Shown one piece after another: positions 47,104 to 60,243 of a DNA stretch of 64,000 nucleotides; positions within the stretch are counted from its first letter, which is position 1; every line of letters begins with the position of its first letter. Source of the stretch: Aquilaria yunnanensis (taxonomy: Eukaryota > Streptophyta > Magnoliopsida > Malvales > Thymelaeaceae); the NCBI GenBank assembly GCA_039654915.1, contig CM077595.1:82997501-83061500 (forward strand). The letters are read 5' to 3'. Position numbers and translations under genes: made by a program. The notes under the pieces are model-generated. The model ran no database searches, had not been told where the DNA came from, and saw nothing but the letters and a program-made list of their open reading frames with translations.

Positions 47104-50100
47104 GGGTAAAATTCACTATAAGTTACCTAGCTTATTTTTATGTCTTATTTGGGTACTTTACCTTTATTTTGTCCTAGTGAGATAACATACTATCGAAGCG
47201 CATCCTGTTGAGATAATTTCCGTCACTTGTTTTGTTAAGGTGGATGGAAAATGACGGCATGGACTCAATTCCCCCCATACGTGGCCCTAGGATGCCACAA
47301 TGGACTAGATTCATGATAAAGAAGGATAACATGGTAAAGTTAATGTACATGGTGGACAATGAAAGCTCTAGCTTGTTTTAGAGTGAGAGATTAGAGTGAA
47401 AAAAATGGCAGAAAATTAGGTGTAGGCGTAGAAGAGAAATCTGTTGAAAAATAGGGCACATGAAAAGCAAAAAGGAGAAATGGGTGATAGATCGAGGAAG
47501 CTTAAATGAAATGGTGAATTCTGGGAGTTTGTCATCCAGTGTTAAAGGAGAATGAAGATCGTGGCCTTACTATAGATGTGGCATACCCGCGGAGCTAAAG
47601 CGAGTTGGATAGAGTAAAACGCTGGACAAAGATTCTTTGGGTGTAGGAATTATGAGACATGTATGTGATTGTTGTCTTGGTGGGATGGGTATTTTATTTG
47701 AAAACTAAGATTTTTTTTGTTTGTGGTGACTAGTGGCAAGATGACCCAACCCTAGAGAGATTGAAGGGTATGATAGTTGGATTGCTGAGGAGGATGGATG
47801 TGTCAGACAAAGAGGTGAAAAGGCTTCAGTCAATGGTGGAGGAAGCTGAGAAAGAAGTGAAGAGGGAGATCAAGAGAGTTAAGGAAACATAAAGGAAACA
47901 CAAGCAAAGGTCTACAGACTTATAAAGAGGGAGCAGAAATTGAAGAGGAAGGTGGGAGAAGTGGAGAAAAAGATCAAGAAATTAGAGATGACCTTGATTC
48001 TGTCATGGGTGCCATTTTTTTTTCTACATTTCAAAGATGGCAATTGAGTGTGATGCTGTAGGGGAGTAAATGTGAGTAATAGTGAAGTGGGTGTGGTGTA
48101 ATGTTTAGGTGGAGAAGGTGGAAGGTAGCAATGTAGTGGCAGGGGTGTTGAATGTGCATTTGTAAGTAGCATGTGTTTGTGGTGGCTTTAAAAGTAGCAC
48201 TTTTGTGTTATACAAAATGCATTTTTGGGCTATTGTGCTATTAGGTTAACTCAAGCACTTTTAGACAAACAAAGATGCAACTTAAACACAAACGTAAAAG
48301 TAGCCAATTTGGCTAAAATGACATTATTTGATCATTTCAAAAGTGTGGGTTCATTACACACTTAATCTCAAAAGTAATAACATTTAACCATATCCAAAAA
48401 CGCAATGGCCTATAACTCAAAAGTGCTCCCTGCATATGCATTAAAATGTACAATCTTAGAGTTTCTCTTCACCCCTATTATATCAAAAGTTTGAACTAAA
48501 CGGACATTAAAATCTTAGACACCAACTTAGGACTACAAAACATGGAATATATTCCTCTTGATGGTGTCCAGGGGTGGCTTTTGCTTTCTTTTGGACGACC
48601 CCTTGTTCTCTTTGATCCAAATTGGGAACTTCCATCTATTGGCGTTTCTCCTTGCTGCGATAATCTGCTGTCAACAAATGCAGATGTGTTTATCACTTCT
48701 CGTCTTGGCTCCTTCATTGGCTCTGTCTGGTTAGGACGAGTGTTAAAACTACCTTTGTGGCCTTCCTTTGAAGTCTTCACCTTCAGGTCACATGAATGTC
48801 AATCTTATATAAGAAGCTTCAACAAAAGTTAATTTGTTTAGTGGTTCATTTACATTGTTTCTCTGTGACTGGGAGTTTGTCCCCTTTTTTTCTTTCCCTG
48901 TCCTCTATCCAAATGCCCCACTGCTGCTGCCTATTCCCTTATATGTAGTTTTATTGTGGTCAAGCAGTTTGCAAATTAAGCAATGCACAATCATCCCAAT
49001 TTTTCTCATTTTGTTGGTGCACTCTTACTCACCTTACTCCTTCTTCTTTTCTTTTTAGGTCTGCCCCTCTTTACAATAACATGGTTTGGAGGTTTTATGG
49101 GATTATAACCAATATCTTCCCATTGATCAATACTCCTTATTGGATTTATGACATTCCCATAGATCAACTTATATTTAGTAACACTATAACACTCATCTAC
49201 ATATTCTTTTGGATTGTTCCCATGTAGGGCCAATGCTGAACAAGTATGGATGCATGGAATACCAATGAGTTTCCACTTCCTGCAAGAACATTTTCTATCC
49301 TCTATGTCAACTACATGCTGGTCAGTTGACGTGGAGACTTGGTATTTAGTTCTTCCTAACTCCATAGGCCAATAATTCCTTGAAAATTCTGTTCCTATTC
49401 AACTTCTTCAAAACTTTTGGACACAATCTCTTTGTCCACCTTCCTTGAATTTATCTCTTCTTGGCAATCCCTACCATTAACTTACATCTAACAATCTCTA
49501 ACATTGTTATAATAGGCTTATCTCTAACATCAATGATGAATCAGTTAAAACACTCACACTTGTTATTTAGAAAGATATCACATTTAGGAAATTCTCTAAA
49601 AATTCTCTTGGCCAATAGCATGGATCCACTTCATTTATCCACACCCAAGCATTTACATCCAATCCCTTAAGTAGTTCCATCTTACATTTGAACTCACCTT
49701 CATATGTTGCCATTGTTGCTCCCTACACTAGATTTCTCAGTGCAACCTTAGGATAGCTACCTTTGAAGTTGGTAGACAAGTGCCTTACACAGAATCTCTT
49801 CTCTACATCTGGAAATTGTTCCTCCATAGTAGGAATCAAGCCTTATCATCATGCATGCAATATGTTACAAAAGATCAATGATGCAATTTAAAAGAAACTA
49901 ACAACAAGTAATATATAATTTATTTTTTGTCTATCTGACATTATAGTCTAGTGGTGCATCTCAGAGACTCTCAGTGCATTTGATAACGGATAGAAAACTT
50001 AACCCTATGAGTCCCTACTCTTACTTTCTACCACTGCGTATGTAACTGGCTATATGCAATCATTATAATCAAATCCCCACTGCTGACAGCAATTGTCCTC

Positions 50101-52496
50101 CATAATTACCTTTCAAAAAAACATTCATCTAGACTTATAATTGGCCCATAGCCAACCAAAAAGCCATTTTTGGCCTAACTTATGCATACGAAAACCCTTT
50201 GAAAGAACAAATTTTCAAGCCCCAACATCAACACACTGTCAAGGTTTGTCTTCCTCAACTCACCTCCATAATCTGGGAGTTTAGCATACTGCTCAACCTC
50301 ATCCCCCCTTATCCTCTGCAATGCAAGCTTTTTTCCCCTCTGTGCTTTTGACCTATGAACAATAATGTTGAAATCTCTTTTGATATGGTGTATCAGGGCT
50401 GTTAATGGAATGTCAGGATGTGATCTTATGACCTTAAAGTACTCATCAACTATCCACTCATAATTAGCCTATTTATTTTTCACCACCCTGGCACATGAAT
50501 GATCAAGGTCTAGTCTATTAATCTGTACCTTAGGCCCCTCTCTATACTTTTTTGCTGTTAACGAAAAAGGACACCCTTAACATCCTCTTATCATTATAAG
50601 CAAACCCAACTCCAACTTTGTTCCTTATTGAATACTGCTTCACAGCTTTCCTTAGAATATCAAATGATGGAAACACCATTCTTAGTTGAAACTAAGGATC
50701 CTTCATATCTGTTTCAAGGTTAAATAGGGGAACACTTTCAAACTCATCTTCATTATTTCCATGCACACTTTTCAAGCCATCATCTGAGGATGAATAATCT
50801 AACTCTCTTTCATCAAAAGTGTACCTCATACACCTGTTGGCTTGACCACCATGACCATCTAACATTGAAGTATCTTGTTCTAAAGGTCTATTTTCCTCAT
50901 ACCCATAAGTGCCACATCCCTTTTGTATACCAGAAATACCAGGATCAATCCCAACTCTGATATTCATACCTTCATTTTCTTGTCCAATTTCATTATCTGT
51001 CTCATAAAACTCACTTGTGCAATTCCCACTATCTTCTTCACCTTTTTCACCTTCATAGTCCTTATCTTCACTGTCCTCATCCTCATCGCCTTCATTTTCT
51101 TTTTCTAAGTAGTCTAATTTTGCCCCTACTTATGCCCTGCCCATCATCCTTTCTTTCTGGAGGAATAATTTCTAGCACTTCTATACTCATGTAATCACTT
51201 CTTCTAACAACCCCTACCCCTTTTTCTGCCTGCTCTGACTGAACACCTTGATTAGTCCCCAAATCACCTTCCTCTCTCCCATACTCACTTTCATAACTAA
51301 TGTCACCAACACCATTAATCACTACCTCATTTATTCCTTCAAACCATACACTACAGCTAAGTAGAATGAGCCATGTAACTGGATGTGAAACTTGAGCTTT
51401 TCCTTTGTTCTGACCTCCAACAACTCTAAAATTTATATTTCATTGTTCCTCTAAGTCATCTTCAGTTTATAAGTCCACTAATGTAAGCTTTCTCGTGCTC
51501 AATCATCTCCTCTGGAGTTAATAATACCACATACATAGATATTTTGTGTTATTGTGATAGGTGTGCATAGACTATATCCATAACGCCCTTATTAGTCTTC
51601 AAATCTTTCAGCCTCCTTCAAAACCTACTTCTTTAGGTCCTGCCACACTCCAATAATAGTTCATAAACCCCCGAATACCCACATTCTTACACCATCTTGT
51701 CAATGTCCACCATGCATATCTTCTCCATGTAAACCAGGTCAAAATGATTTGCATATCCCCCAACATATGCCTTTCATGGCAGCTTAGCAAAGTACCCTCC
51801 ATGATGGATTTTTATACTAAACCATGGATCAAATTCCTTTGCAAGTTTAACAAAAAAAAAAAAAACCAAAACACACTTCAAGTTAGGAACACAACAAATA
51901 AACCAACAATCAACTACATTTCCATAAAAAATTAATTTACTGGTCCCCCACTCAACCCCACAACTATCCATCTCCCCAAGTTCCACACCAAACAAAACAC
52001 CAACATTGATCACATCACTAAACAAGTACAGTAGAACATGATTAAGAACACTTACTATATTACCAATCCCTTTCGTCCACATTTCTTCGAACCCAATCTT
52101 TCAGCCAAGAACCCTTCACCGCTTAATTAACAAATCAACAACTTCAACTTTTTGTGTTTTCTTTGACAAGGTTTAGGGTTTCAAAATGGTCGAATCGGAA
52201 GTGGCAAAAGTCGAGACGCTCTCAGGCAGGGTGGGTGGTTGGCTGCATTAAATGTCTATCTCTTTTCTTCCCACTCAATAATGGTCCACCATGGCATCCT
52301 GGGTCCACGTCTAAGGGAAAATGAGTCCATGTCATCATTTTCGGTCCACCTTAATGAACCAAGTGATGGAAAGTATCTCAGTAGGATGCGTTTTAATAGT
52401 ATGGGTACCTCGTTAAGACAAAATAAAAGTAAGGTTTCCAAATAGGACGAAAAAATAAACGAGGTGACTCTTGGTAGATTTTACCCTCTGATTTTA
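47104..52496 (-). mobile_element. Degenerate Mutator-like element with long terminal inverted repeats
   Basis: The terminal repeats span about 240 bp (47104-47340 and 52236-52496, inverted), starting GGGTAAAATTC and GGGTAAAATCT. Shared blocks include TTATTTTGTC, CGCATCCT, GAGATA and GACATGGACTCA-like stretches. Flanks TTTGATTTTA and TCTGATTTTA agree at 9 of 10 positions, a MULE-type duplication. It carries a broken transposase on the minus strand. It lies directly downstream of CAT9. Confidence 0.8.
48496..52082 (-). pseudogene. MuDR-type transposase, broken
   Basis: Minus-strand pieces in order: N-terminal PB1-like start (FSIKIHHGGYF near 51805), acidic linker frames (51322-51092 and 50967-50692), a conserved pre-catalytic region (EVEQYAKLPDYGGELRKTN near 50290), the DDE-type catalytic region near 50050-50200 with frameshifts and stops, a WINEVDPCYWPRE-like block near 49620, and a SWIM zinc finger (CSCRKWKLIGIPCIHTC near 49275), followed by a basic RGRPKKKRRR tail and a degenerate knuckle region. 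The family cuts and joins Mutator ends. Many stops and shifts rule out activity. Intron positions were not resolved, and the last frame (48780-48496) is assigned by position only. Confidence 0.75.
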
Positions 52497-53768
52497 GTTC
52501 CATTCCTCCATTCTTCATCCAGATTAATTGCCAAAGTATAGTGATGTCATTTGACCCAGATGTGTCGTAAGACTTGAGATGGCAGGTTAGTCAAGTGTTG
52601 GTCCAGTGCTTAGATATCTGTTCCAGATCGACGTCGCTTGAAGTTTTCAGGTCTTGAGCCAATGGCTCCTGCCTCTGTCTAGATGCCCGACCCTGGCATA
52701 AAAAATGAATCTCCTCTGCTCTGCGTTTCTAAACCGGCCATGCTTAGATCAGATTCTCCGACTCCTTTCGGGAGTCTCGAACACATTCACCATCATTTTC
52801 CTTGCAGGTATTGCAGAATAGAACATTGGATACCTTGTAACTCAAATTTTCTGGTGTAGAACGAGTGGAGTGGCCTTGTCGTGGAAAGTAAATTTGTCTT
52901 CGTCAAGAAGTTGATATTGATTCAAGAGGATACGCTTGCTTGATCACATGACACAACGGGATACATCTCATACCGATGATACGAAGAAAGGTTTATTACG
53001 CGTCACGCTTGCATCCTCCCGGTGTACACATGGACTGGGATACGCATTTTTTTGTTGGTTCAGACAGAAGTCTGTGTGTTGGCAGAATTGCTAAAGGGGT
53101 AGGAAGAAGCAAGTTGTGGCATGGGTTTGACTTCTAGCACCTCTCATTATAGTTTTTTTTTTTTTCATTTTTTTCTCTTTTCTCTTTTTTGTTTTTTTTT
53201 TCATTTTTCTCCCAGTTTTTTTTCACAGTTCTTTTTTTTGTTTTCAGTTTTCCTTTCACCTCTTCGTGTTTTTATTGTCTTTTTTCAGTTTTTTATTTTC
53301 TTTGTCTCGTCTTTTTCCAGATTTTCCTTTTCTTTTTCATTTTTTCTGTATTATTTCTAGCTTTGTCTATTGTTTTATTCCCAATTTTATTCTTATTTTT
53401 TGTTTTTTTAATTTATCTACCTTTTCCTTCTCAGTTTTGATTCATTTTTTATTTTTATATCATTCTTTTTTTTTTAATTTATCCTTCTTTTATTTTTTAT
53501 TTCAAATTTACTAACTAATAAAGGAACAAAGAAATAGTTGAGCCAAAAAACACAAACAATTACTAGTAAAAAAGCAGCTAGCTCCTCAAAAAGAATAAAA
53601 TAGTACTAACAAAAGAATAATTAATTTCTCTAAAAAATTTACACACTCAAAAAAGAGCAAAGTGATAATGATATAATAACAATAATAACAACAACAACAA
53701 CAACAACAATAATAATAATCATAAAAGAACAAAAGGATAAATAGTTTATCTAAAAAAGTAAAAATTTA
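52497..53768. other. Intergenic, with a long T-rich strand
   Basis: 52497-53140 is of balanced composition without a recognised domain. 53148-53515 is nearly all T/C on the plus strand, and 53516-53760 is A-rich with ACAACA repeats (53685-53710). Frames in the T-rich part are phenylalanine/leucine/serine runs and are rejected. Confidence 0.45.
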
Positions 53769-54513
53769 GGCCGAAATGCATGGTTGGCCCTCCAACTTGG
53801 CAAACCTGCATGAGTAAGTCCGTTATCTTTGATTAATTGTAAGTTTGCCCTCTAACTTAGAAAATTAAGCATTTTGGCCCTCAACTTTGCTAAATTAAGC
53901 GAATTAGCCCTATGTGGGATGGAAATCGTCCAAGTGAAGTAAACAGCGGGTGTGTCGATTGTGGGTAACTGCCTCGACGGCCGATTTCACCACAACTCGC
54001 CGATTTCTGAATCGACAATCACCAGAACAACTTGGGCCCTATTTCATACTTAGCCGTGGAAAGGTCTCAGAAGACTTCAAGGATAGGGATGCGAGACGAG
54101 ATCGATGGGAGAGGAGTCAAGACTGTTGGAAGAAGAGGCAAAACTGATGGGAGAAGAGGTGACGGGAGATGAGCCAATGGGAGATAAGATCAATAGGAGA
54201 AGAGACTGAGGAGAGATAAGACCTCCATGGGAGAAGGGCATCGAGGGCATTGAAGACCTCCATGAAAGCAACGCCAACCGGAGAAAAAATCAGGTGGCCC
54301 TGGAAAGAGATCGGGTGGTGCTGGGAAAAGATCGGGCAACGCCTATGAGGGAAAAGATCTAGCGGTGCCGAAAAGGATAGGGCGACGGTGATGAGTAAAA
54401 AGAAACACCATTAGTCATTCCATACACCAAGGAACTAAGTCGCACTAAATTAAAGCCAAAGGACTAACTCGCATAAGTTAGCAAAGTTAAGGGACCAAAT
54501 TTACATTTTGGCC
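53769..54513. mobile_element. Mutator-type MITE, family A, copy 2 (745 bp)
   Basis: The ends GGCCGAAATGCATGGTTGGC and, read inward, GGCCAAAATGTAAATTTGGT are flanked by a perfect 9-bp duplication AAAAATTTA (53760-53768 and 54514-54522). The subterminal CTCTAACTTAG-like repeats match those of 33218-34511. It holds no transposase. Confidence 0.85.
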
Positions 54514-54723
54514 AAAAATTTATAAAAGAAGAACAAATTGAGTAAAAAGAATGAACAACTACAAATAAAAAAAATAGCTATTTTTTTTTTATAAAAGAAT
54601 AAATAGATAATAGCAAATGAATAAACATCTACAAATAAAAAATCAACAACTAGATTATTTGAAAGAAGAAATAAGAATAGATAAAAAAAAAAGAATAAAC
54701 TCATTTATGTGATATATTTTATG

Positions 54724-55926
54724 CAAGGACGTAGCCAGGAATCCTGCAATGGGGGCGGGATGAAAGCATGAGCATTGGCGGGTTGTTAACAAGTATAAAT
54801 TTATGATCAATAATACAAAATATCAAATAATGTAATATATACACTCATGAAATTCAAATATCTACAATAATTTAGTTCAGAATTTAACACAGCGTTCATT
54901 CAAATCCCCAAAATCATTAAGTATAGAATCTAAATTGAAAGTCTCTGCAATCATAAAATAGTAGAAATTTCTATATCTTTCAACTAATTTACTTAAGAAC
55001 AACAACAAAAATTCTCAAACTTACTCTTCTACTTATTATGAAAAATCGGACAAGGACAACAATTAAAAGAAAATTTTTATCATGATGGTTTGAGAATCAC
55101 CAGGCAATTGGATTTAAATCATCATAAAATTATGCAAAAAAATTATAATGATAAATTTATTTGTAATTAATACTAACTTTTGTCTATGTTTCTTCACATG
55201 TTCTCCAATAACATATGCAAACAAGTCAATCACATTAATGTTAAGCACAATACGCAATGTTCCATAATTCTCATTTCTCAAGCAAAGTAGTGAACAAGCT
55301 GTTGAACAATGAAGATTCAATTTCAAGAACAAAGGAACAATAAAACCTGGAATCGAAAACATAAGATCTTAGCTTTACTATTAATTGACTGATTTAGTAC
55401 ACTTTATTTGCAAATTTGAGTGAGCAATTGATAAAGAAAAAAAGAATTGAAGGAAAAGAAAGGACAATTGAGAAAATGCACAACCTTTGTCACGATTCGG
55501 CTGCCGGACATGCGAGCACTTTCTCCAAAAACCCAGACTCGAAGTCAGAGGTGGAGATGGACGAAAGGAAGCTTGTGTTGTTGGTGATGGGGAGAAAAAG
55601 CTCAAGCTGGATGGGTCACCACCGGCGAGCTAGATCGAAGAGCTTGTAGTCATCATCTCTGAAGAATGAAGGGACAGAGAGTTGGAGCCAGAAGGGGCTA
55701 GTTAGTTCGCGAATCGTGATCTTCGTGTTTCTAATTCTGGTTAATGTTAAAACTTTTAAAAAAAGGATAAAATAAGCAAAAGTCCCTAGTTAATTTTATA
55801 ATTTATAAATAAGTACCTAACTTTAATATTTTTATAATTTTTATCATATTACATACTACTAATAAAAAATTAAAAAAAATCTAGGGGGCGACTGCCCCTC
55901 CCTGCCCTATTATAGCTACATCCCTG
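54724..55926. mobile_element. hAT-like repeat
   Basis: The ends CAAGGACGTAGCCAGGA and, read inward, CAGGGATGTAGCTATAA, each followed by a G-rich run (GGGGGCGG, GGGCAGGGAGGGGC), fit the CAGGG(A/G)CGGAGCC ends of plant hAT-type repeats. I found no matching 8-bp duplication. Short frames inside have no domain. Confidence 0.5.
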
Positions 55927-55929
55927 ACA

Positions 55930-56340
55930 ACAAGTGCATTGAACAACAAGCTCAAAATGAGCCACTCTCTCATTCTTGCTATAACACCTTTAAGCCTATT
56001 TAATTTCACAAAAACATTGTCTTTTAGCCTACCTAATTTCAAAAAAATATTGTGTTCAACCTTATCTAATTTTACATATACATTATCTCCAACATTAGCA
56101 GCCACAAAACTATCCGTTGTCACTTGATTCTTTCTTGAACTTTATTCACCGAACTGCCTATGTGCCTTTACTTTTTTCATGTTAGTCGACACACCCCAAT
56201 CTCAAAATCCACATTTCTTCTCAGCACAAGCAAAATTCAATTTATTTGGATTCTTCTACAACCCAAAAATCTTAATTGCAACTAGACACCCACATTTACA
56301 CCATTTTGTTCTTAGGGACATTCCGCATAGTTTATGGTTG
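55930..56340 (-). pseudogene. Decayed GRF zinc-finger ORF
   Basis: Minus-strand conceptual translation from about 56320 reads WCKCGCLVAIKIFG, then NPNKLNFACAEKKCGF, the cysteine spacing of plant zf-GRF proteins. It has in-frame stops where conserved residues are expected. About 60 codons later there is a leucine-rich periodic stretch (KLGRLKDNVFVKLNRLKG near 56020) and a hydrophobic end (LILSLLFNALVV), as in plant GRF proteins that end in a coiled coil plus membrane segment. The family binds nucleic acid through the finger. This copy is broken, and the hAT-like repeat abuts its end. Confidence 0.45.
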
Positions 56341-56964
56341 TGGTAAGATTATAATAAAATCAAAACTCAACATGATCCCAAACGTTTATGCCAATCCCTA
56401 AATTGAAAAACCTAGTTCGAATCAAGCATAGGAGGCAGGTTACCTTCTTATGCTTACTGGTGATGAATGTTGATTGATTTTCTTCGTTGTTGCAGCTGTT
56501 CTTCAACCGATTAACTTCTTGATTTGGGGTCAATCTCGCCCAAAATATTAAAGATACGTAGAGAGACCATTGTGAAACCATATGCATTTTATAACATGTT
56601 TGAAATCCTTAATTCAAGCCCGCCAAAGCTACATCAATGGCCATAACAACTTTTCGTCTGTGATTAATGCCAATAATGGACAAAATGATGAGACAACAAC
56701 AATACATTATTTGAAGAAAAATGGTCCAACAATTGATAATTCCAAAACAATTAAGAAACATTGGCCATAGTTTTCGGACAACATGCACCATTTACCCTAT
56801 AACCCACTAACCTAACTCTTGTACAAAGAAAAACATAAACTTTGTCTATCACTTAACCATGAAAAATGCTAAATTCGATGTAAATTCTTTTCTTTTTCTT
56901 TTTTTTTAATTTTTTACAACTTAAATTTGATTTGAATTTATTTATATTATTATTTTCTAAAAAA

Positions 56965-57005
<41 letters not shown>

Positions 57006-57111
57006 AAAACTAGAAGACTTAATGTTTTTAAATATAATTTGTTTAAAAAAATTTTATTAAAAAAAAGTTAAATAAAGCGTGGAACTTATTGCGATAAAGT
57101 ATTTTATTCTT
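56341..57111. other. Intergenic, AT-rich, with TA microsatellite
   Basis: A TA run lies at 56969-57001. Nothing coding is supported; short frames at 56360-56791 lack domains. Confidence 0.4.
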
Positions 57112-57553
57112 GGGTTAATTACAATTTGCCTTATGAGATTTATATGAAATTACACTTTGCTCCTTTTGTTTAAAAAATATACACTTTACCTCTGTCTTTT
57201 TAATATGGCCCAACAGTAGCTTATGAAACTTAATTTAGACGATATGATTACCATTTTCAAGTAATTTTAATCTGTATAGTATTTTTTAATCATTAATTGA
57301 CATTAAAAATATTATTTTAAAAATTGAAAGAAATAAAAAAATAAAATCATGATAATTTAAAATATTTATTAACTGTAAAAAAATACTATATATATTAAAA
57401 TTACTGGAAGATAACTGTCGTAATGTTTATATTAAGATTTCAAAAATTATTATCAGACTTAAAAAGGTAAGGGATAAAATGTATATTTCTAAAACAAAAG
57501 GGGAGTAGAGTATAATTTCACCTAACCACAAAGGAGCAAATTGTAATTGTCCC
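57112..57553. mobile_element. Small MITE, family B, copy 1 (442 bp)
   Basis: The ends GGGTTAATTACAATTTGC and, read inward, GGGACAATTACAATTTGC are flanked by TTTATTCTT and TTTATCCTT (8 of 9 equal). The internal halves are also inverted copies (ATACACTTTACC against the inverse of GGGATAAAATGTATA). Same family as 60438-60895. Confidence 0.75.
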
Positions 57554-58112
57554 TTTATCCTTTGTACTTTCTTTATGAAAGATGTAAATGTTATATTTAC
57601 ATAATGATGAAATAGGAAGGATTAATTGATTGATTATTCATGATAAGATAAGATGTGACATGAAAACCCAATTGTTTTTTTGTTACCCTTCCATCAAGCA
57701 ACCAAATTGGGTTGCCATAACTGGGAGGACATAACATCATCACTGACGAATCGAGGAGACAACGATAATTGTATTCTATTCCCCTGTTGTTTTACCCTCA
57801 AACATTAAAATCCAAATCTTTACCAAAGAGGCAAAAAAAAACTGGAACCAGAACAGGATGCTTCATTTGCCAAAGTTGAAAGACACAGATAGAATCTCGT
57901 TCCATTTCAGGAAATCTACCTTCTTTACCACCCATCCTTCTTCAGAATCTCCAGTGCAATCTGTCAGATCATACTACCAAATCCAAAAAAATACTAATCA
58001 GAGATTCAGATTCCATGTCACCTACGTCCTTCAAATTTCCCCTTGTCACCTATAAACAAAACCGACTTCCTAATCCGCCCTTTACAGCCCCCTTAAAGAC
58101 TCGACTACAATA
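57554..58112 (-). other. 3' side of the HD-Zip II gene
   Basis: The stretch following the HD-Zip II stop on the minus strand probably includes its 3' UTR. Plus-strand frames (57858-58055, 58015-58311) are antisense shadows. Confidence 0.4.
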
Positions 58113-59692
58113 CTATGACCTTGGTGCCGGAGCATTGAGCGGCCGGTGGTTGATGGGCAATGCCGCCCAAGGGCTAACCGGTACCGGCCTCTGGTGGGCG
58201 GGGGAACAAGATGTTGCTAAGGCAGCTGCGGAGGAGCCCGAGGAGGAGACGGTCACACGCTCACAAGAGGGGCACATGGTGAGGGTGGTGGGAGGGTTCA
58301 TGTGCATGTAGAGCTGTGGGGAGAGCTTCAATGCTCTTAGCTCTTGCACTTCCTTCTGCAGCCTCCTGTTCTCCTCTGTCAGATTCTCACAGCACCTCTT
58401 TAGATACTCGCAGTCCACCTCTGTTTGCTTCAACTTGGTCCTAAACTTTAACCATCAGATTCCCAAATTGCATGGATAAATACCACTAAAGTTTTTCCAA
58501 AATTTATACAAAATCCTAACTTGAGGAAATTAATAGATGCTACTTACTTTTTTAACTACCAATCAAACTTTACCACGTAAGATTTGGTAAAATTACATGT
58601 AACACTATTATAACAATGAAAGTTCATAATTTGTTTTTAAAAGTCGTTATCTTGGGATTGTTATCAAAAGATTGATGTCCCATAAAGATCGAAATTTCCG
58701 TTTTCAATTCAGTACGCCTATTAATGGTCATGTACGAGTATTGTTTTCTTCTTTGCAGAGCCCTAGCTAGGACACGAGTAAAAACATTAAACATTAGGGC
58801 TGTGAAAGAAAGCAAACTAGGGGATCCCGAAAAATCTTCTCGAGCAGAAAAAGGACAACTCTAGCCTTATCAGGCAATTAATAGGTAGACCTGCCAAATT
58901 ACAGTTTTACCCATAGGGGAGAGTGTGAATACCCTACCTTGCCCTTCGGTTTTGGAACCAGACCTCCACTTGCCTAGGCGTCAGATTCAATTGCTTTGAA
59001 AGGGCCACCTTTTGCTTCTGCTCACAACACAAAACACACACGTCAAAGTTCTGCTCCCGAAAACACCCCTCTCAAGGTAACGAAATAACGAAAATGCCAT
59101 CACCGGATTCAGCGTGCTGTGCTCCTTGAATGTCTCTTCAAGTATCAAGGACTGGTCCTTCGACAGCCTAAGCTTCTTCCTGGAAGCGTCTCCGCCGGCG
59201 CCCCCATCCTCGTCGTCGCTACCTCGGGAGCATGACGTCCTCTCGGCGTCGTCGCCGTCGCAAATCGGCTCCCTATCACTCCTTTTACCGCTTATGCTCG
59301 AAATGGTGCTGTTCGGCGAGGACGCCCCGGCTTCTTCCTCGCCCTCCGCCATCGACGGCGCGCTGTTCACATCGATTCCTTGGAGAAACGACCTCAGATC
59401 CGTCTGTCGATCTACACATTTTTTTTTTCAAAACAAAAATCCAATAAATCCATTACAAATCTCAAAAGGGTAATTTATATTTTTTAAAGAAATCAAAATC
59501 ACCAATACCAGAAGACTGAAACAGCTCAGTCCAAGCGTTCTTCGGCTGATGAATCTGCAGCAGCGGCGATGGCGAAACCGACTGCATCAGATTAAGCTTC
59601 TGAGGCTGGGGATTCTCTGTAGTCCCCAAGCTCAACCCCAGCCCCAGCCCCAGCCCCAAACCCAATCCCAACCCATCATCTCTCTCACCCAT
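58113..59692 (-). CDS. HD-Zip class II transcription factor (HAT3/ATHB2-like), four exons
   Basis: Exons on the minus strand: 59692-59509, 59411-59104, 59017-58938, 58440-58113, with GT-AG introns in correct phase, 299 residues. I start at the ATG at 59692 (MGERDD); the open frame upstream lacks an ATG. Residues 7-23 are an LGLGL...LSLG run, i.e. overlapping LxLxL EAR repression motifs. Then come GIDVNSAPS and [15 protein letters not shown], an acidic linker, the homeodomain (about 139-196, with [11 protein letters not shown]), the leucine zipper (about 198-229), LSPQLYMHM and the class II redox motif CPSCE at about 247-251. Such factors bind CAATNATTG as dimers, mostly repress, and act in shade avoidance and leaf polarity. 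Introns cut the homeodomain after TLNP and RAR, as usual for the class. Confidence 0.95.
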
Positions 59693-59900
59693 CTCCTGAA
59701 CTTCCAACAGAGCAATACCTAGTCTGGGCCACTGGTATATATAATCTTGTTTGGATTCCGAGAAAGCAAAACGGGAAAAGAGAACAGAGACGGCTCAGTT
59801 AATGTGGGCAGGGACTAGAGGGTGAGAAACGAGAGACAGGCTTTTGAAATTTCTTTATGATTTTTAAAACTCTACAGAGAAGTACAGTGAGGAGATGGGA

Positions 59901-59910
59901 CTATTTATAG
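59901..59910 (-). promoter_or_regulatory. TATA box of the HD-Zip II gene
   Basis: CTATAAATAG on the minus strand lies about 210 bp before the ATG, followed by a leader with GAGA-rich patches. A second TATATATA near 59738 is too close to the ATG to be preferred. Confidence 0.55.
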
Positions 59911-60243
59911 AGATTAATTAGAGAGGGGAGGGAGGGGTTAGAGAGAGAGAAGACGAAGAAAGGGACAGATGAGGGTAGATTCAATCATGGCTTGTATCAG
60001 TGACCCAATTGGGTCAATCATGACCTCTTGGCTTTTTCCTCAACCTGTCTCGTCAGAAGTTTTACCGTGGCCCTTTGATTGGTTCTCAATGTTTTACCGC
60101 TGCTCCGTAACTGTGCTTTGTGTGGCCGAGGACTTTACTTTTCCTTTTACCGGCTTTTTATTCACCCCCTCTTGCTTGAAAAGCGGCTTTCCGGGCCTCG
60201 TTGACCAACGACCAGACGACAGGAAGCCGGCGGTGTCCACACG

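Noticed and set aside
53121..53514. Hydrophobic frames that look like membrane proteins
   Set aside because: They are a Phe/Leu/Ser translation of a T-rich tract, open in several frames.
58015..58311. Plus-strand frame over the last HD-Zip exon
   Set aside because: It is antisense to a clearly coding exon with the CPSCE motif.
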